Shown piece by piece: positions 61,933 through 64,000 of a stretch of 64,000 nucleotides of DNA. Positions within the stretch are counted from its first letter, which is position 1, and each line of letters starts with the position of its first letter. Below the pieces are notes generated by a model, which was not told the origin of the DNA, made no database searches, and was given only the letters and a program-made list of their open reading frames with translations. Both the position numbers and the translations under genes were made by a program. The DNA comes from UBA10347 sp905182135. GTDB taxonomy: Bacteria > Actinomycetota > Acidimicrobiia > Acidimicrobiales > UBA10347. Location of the stretch: positions 1 to 64,000 of the forward strand of contig CAWUSE010000001.1 of NCBI GenBank assembly GCA_963925805.1, in the 5' to 3' direction.

Positions 61933-61964
61933 AGTACTATTTATGCCACAGCGAGGACACCCCA

Positions 61965-62990
61965 GTGCGTTGGATTAAGACAGCAGGCGGTCTGTTATTA
62001 CTCATGGGGCTCATGGCGAGCTGCATCCGACTCGAGGCCTCAATAAAAATTGAAGACGATGGATCTGGCTCCGTCGACTTCCTTAGTGCGCTCAACATAG
62101 AATCGTTCACCGGGGTGCTCGGCGGCTTCGATATTCCCGAGTCTCAACTGGGCGACACCGCAGAACTCTGCAACGAATTCAACTACGAGTTCTCCCCAAA
62201 CGATGAGCTTCCCGATGGCGCAACCATCACGCCGTACGACGAGGAAGGCTTCTGTGGTACCCGAATCCAATACGACTTGGCCGCATCGACCGACCAGTCA
62301 GCAAATGTCACCGAGCTTTTTGATGCGTCGACCCGACTCTACAAGGAAGGCGATAACTGGTTCCTCGATTCCGACGTCAACACCGATGACATGGCTTCTT
62401 TGGCGGGCGACGTCCCGCCAGACATATTCGCCGAACTATTTGCCGACGCCAGCATCACGATCACCGTCGACCTTCCTGGCCGTGCTGTCGAAGGTCAGAA
62501 CAACGCGACTGAGGTCAGCGACGACGGCAAGTTCACCTGGGACATCGATTTGCTCGACCCTCAAGCTCGGATCTTCGCTCAGACCGAACCCGGTTCAGAC
62601 GGTGGCAGCGGCAGCGGAAGCAGGACAACCCCGCTGCTGATCGTAGCCATCGTGGCCGCACTCGCTGCGGCGATCGGCCTCTTCCTGTGGAAGCGTAAAA
62701 ACGACGCAGTAGAGCCTGCTGTAGAGGGATCAGCACAATCGGGCATTGGACCAGCAGGAGTGTCTGTCCCTCCCGCCGCTGATCCCATCGAAGAGACCGT
62801 TGCCACGAACGCTGCCGACATCCAGCAGCCGATTCAGGACTCGGTCACTGACTCGGGCGACGATGAGGCGCCAGCGGCGACCAACCCTGAGCCTGTTTTC
62901 GACCAGGCACTTAACGCTTGGGTCGTTGAAGACCCTGCCCGTGGCCGCCTGCGCCACGATCCTGCAACCGACACCTGGAACCCAGTCTGA
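61965..62990 (+). CDS. LppM-like lipoprotein with C-terminal TM
   Basis: The 341-residue protein begins at a GTG after GCGAGGA. It has a lipoprotein signal with lipobox LMASC, then the LppM-type domain (IRLEASIKIEDDGSGSVDF, TRLYKEGDNWFLDSDVN, ITVDLPGRAVEGQNNATEVS). A C-terminal helix (LLIVAIVAALAAAIGLFLW) and an acidic tail follow. Mycobacterial LppM is linked to envelope lipids and host interaction. It ends 2 bp before GlpD. Confidence 0.82.
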   Translation: MRWIKTAGGLLLLMGLMASCIRLEASIKIEDDGSGSVDFLSALNIESFTGVLGGFDIPESQLGDTAELCNEFNYEFSPNDELPDGATITPYDEEGFCGTRIQYDLAASTDQSANVTELFDASTRLYKEGDNWFLDSDVNTDDMASLAGDVPPDIFAELFADASITITVDLPGRAVEGQNNATEVSDDGKFTWDIDLLDPQARIFAQTEPGSDGGSGSGSRTTPLLIVAIVAALAAAIGLFLWKRKNDAVEPAVEGSAQSGIGPAGVSVPPAADPIEETVATNAADIQQPIQDSVTDSGDDEAPAATNPEPVFDQALNAWVVEDPARGRLRHDPATDTWNPV

Positions 62991-62992
62991 CA

Positions 62993-64000
62993 ATGCCAGG
63001 CCAGAGAATTCGTATCCTCGACTCGCTCGACAATGCAACCGTCGACGTCGCCATCATTGGTGGCGGCATCAACGGTGCCGTTACCGCAGCAGCTTTGTCC
63101 GCAGCTGGTGTACACACAGCTCTTGTCGACCGTGGAGACTTCTCATCCTTGACCAGTCAAGAGTCTTCGAATCTGGTGTGGGGCGGCTTCAAGTACATGC
63201 AGTCCTACGAGTTCAAGCTCGTCCGCGAATTGTGCCAATCTCGCAACCGCCTGACTGATGCCTATCCCAGCCAGGTCGAACCCATCGAGTTTTTGGCAAC
63301 TTTCGACGAAGACTCGCCGTATCCGGTGTGGCTCGCAGGAATGGGCGCCATGGCCTATTGGGGCATCGGCAATTTCGCCACCGCTCGCCCGCGAATTTTG
63401 CGGCGATCAAACGTAAAATCGCTCGAACCTGTCATCAACACTTCGCGGGCCAAGGGCGGGCTGATCTATTCCGATTCCTATCTGCCCGACAACGACGCCC
63501 GTTTCACGTTCGGCTTCATTAAAAGCGCACTCGATCGAGGTGCCCTCACCGCCAACTACACCGAACTGGCTCACGCCGAGTTCGATGACGACTACTGGAC
63601 GCTGCAGCTACGCGACATGATCGATGGCACGAACCGCACATTGCGTGCCCGCACCATAGTGAACGCAACCGGACCATGGATCGACGTCTTGAACGAGCAA
63701 CTCGGCGTAACAACCGAACATCGCATCGCTCACTCCAAAGGAATCCATCTGATCGTGCCTCGCATAGGTTCCGGCGAACGGGTCTTTGCATTCTTCGACG
63801 AAGACGAGCGGCTGTACTACGTGATTCCCATGGGCGACCGGTCTGTGATCGGCACCACTGATTCTCGGGTCGATGAACCCACCACCGAAGTCACCGACGA
63901 GGACCGAGAGTTCCTCCTGCGCCAGATCAATGGGCGCCTCGACCTCGACGTCCCTCTCACTACCAACGACGTCATCGCCGAACGCTGTGGCGTACGTCCG
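62993..64000 (+). CDS. glpD: FAD-dependent glycerol-3-phosphate dehydrogenase, C-terminus beyond window
   Basis: The 336 visible residues match GlpD. FAD motif VAIIGGGINGAVTAAALSAA, DRGDFSSLTSQESSNLVWGG, VNATGPWIDVLNEQ and a substrate loop (HRIAHSKGIHLIVPR) are seen. It oxidises glycerol 3-phosphate to DHAP at the membrane, feeding electrons to quinone. It runs off the right edge. The tight spacing after the LppM-like gene suggests shared transcription. Confidence 0.9.
   Translation, partial: MPGQRIRILDSLDNATVDVAIIGGGINGAVTAAALSAAGVHTALVDRGDFSSLTSQESSNLVWGGFKYMQSYEFKLVRELCQSRNRLTDAYPSQVEPIEFLATFDEDSPYPVWLAGMGAMAYWGIGNFATARPRILRRSNVKSLEPVINTSRAKGGLIYSDSYLPDNDARFTFGFIKSALDRGALTANYTELAHAEFDDDYWTLQLRDMIDGTNRTLRARTIVNATGPWIDVLNEQLGVTTEHRIAHSKGIHLIVPRIGSGERVFAFFDEDERLYYVIPMGDRSVIGTTDSRVDEPTTEVTDEDREFLLRQINGRLDLDVPLTTNDVIAERCGVRP

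Overview
The window reads as chromosomal DNA of an actinobacterium. Supporting signs are a CarD regulator, a DUF3159 membrane protein (a family known from Actinobacteria), an actinobacterial-type SerC, a PknB-like Ser/Thr kinase beside an M23 peptidase, and an LppM-like lipoprotein. Several gene groupings and small conserved proteins suggest class Acidimicrobiia (Ilumatobacter-like), but that placement is inference. Genes are densely packed, with many 1-4 bp stop/start overlaps and frequent GTG/TTG starts.

Layout. 1-5.7 kb: a secreted Cys-rich protein cut by the window edge, a DUF3159 protein, a lipoprotein, and an rRNA/tRNA methyltransferase, hemolysin-III, LMW phosphatase run, then a metallo-beta-lactamase. 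5.7-11.8 kb: a five-gene peptide/solute ABC importer operon on the minus strand (binding lipoprotein, DppB, DppC, DppD, DppF), in which DppB and DppF carry unusual hydrophobic insertions. 11.9-19.8 kb: acetoacetyl-CoA synthetase, a membrane protein with a degenerate GGDEF domain, a cyclic-nucleotide-binding protein, a GH-like secreted protein and CarD. 19.85-24.4 kb: an accessory patch bounded by tRNA-Gln, tRNA-Glu and tRNA-Pro, holding fragments of a serine recombinase, HsdM and a DUF91/DUF5655-type nuclease. 24.8-45.6 kb: a housekeeping block rich in amino-acid biosynthesis (ilvE, cimA, leuB, leuC, leuD, argF, serA, serC, an aspartate aminotransferase) together with gltX, greA, a CPBP protease, an S9 peptidase and YqgE. 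45.7-46.4 kb: a decayed secreted serine protease. 46.7-64 kb: a small protein, acyl-CoA synthetase and enoyl-CoA hydratase operon, RsgA, a membrane-anchored molybdopterin oxidoreductase, a GMC oxidoreductase, an ABC-F ATPase, the kinase and M23 pair, an LppM-like lipoprotein and GlpD running off the right edge.

How the genes fit together. cimA, leuB and leuCD flank greA and supply isoleucine/leucine precursors, and ilvE performs the last transamination. serA and serC are two steps of serine synthesis. aacS, the acyl-CoA synthetase and the enoyl-CoA hydratase point to use of short-chain acids. The importer and S9 peptidase fit a peptide-using heterotroph.

Most notable: (1) matched transmembrane insertions in the DppF ATPase and DppB permease of one operon; (2) a relic defence/mobile patch between tRNA genes; (3) repeated 12-19 bp tandem duplications in or near intergenic DNA, some of them inside a decayed protease gene; (4) a 24-codon ORF that bridges leuC and leuD with overlapping stop/start codons at both ends; (5) a kinase fused to an apparently dead trypsin-like domain. 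No intact mobile element, CRISPR array or complete defence system is visible.
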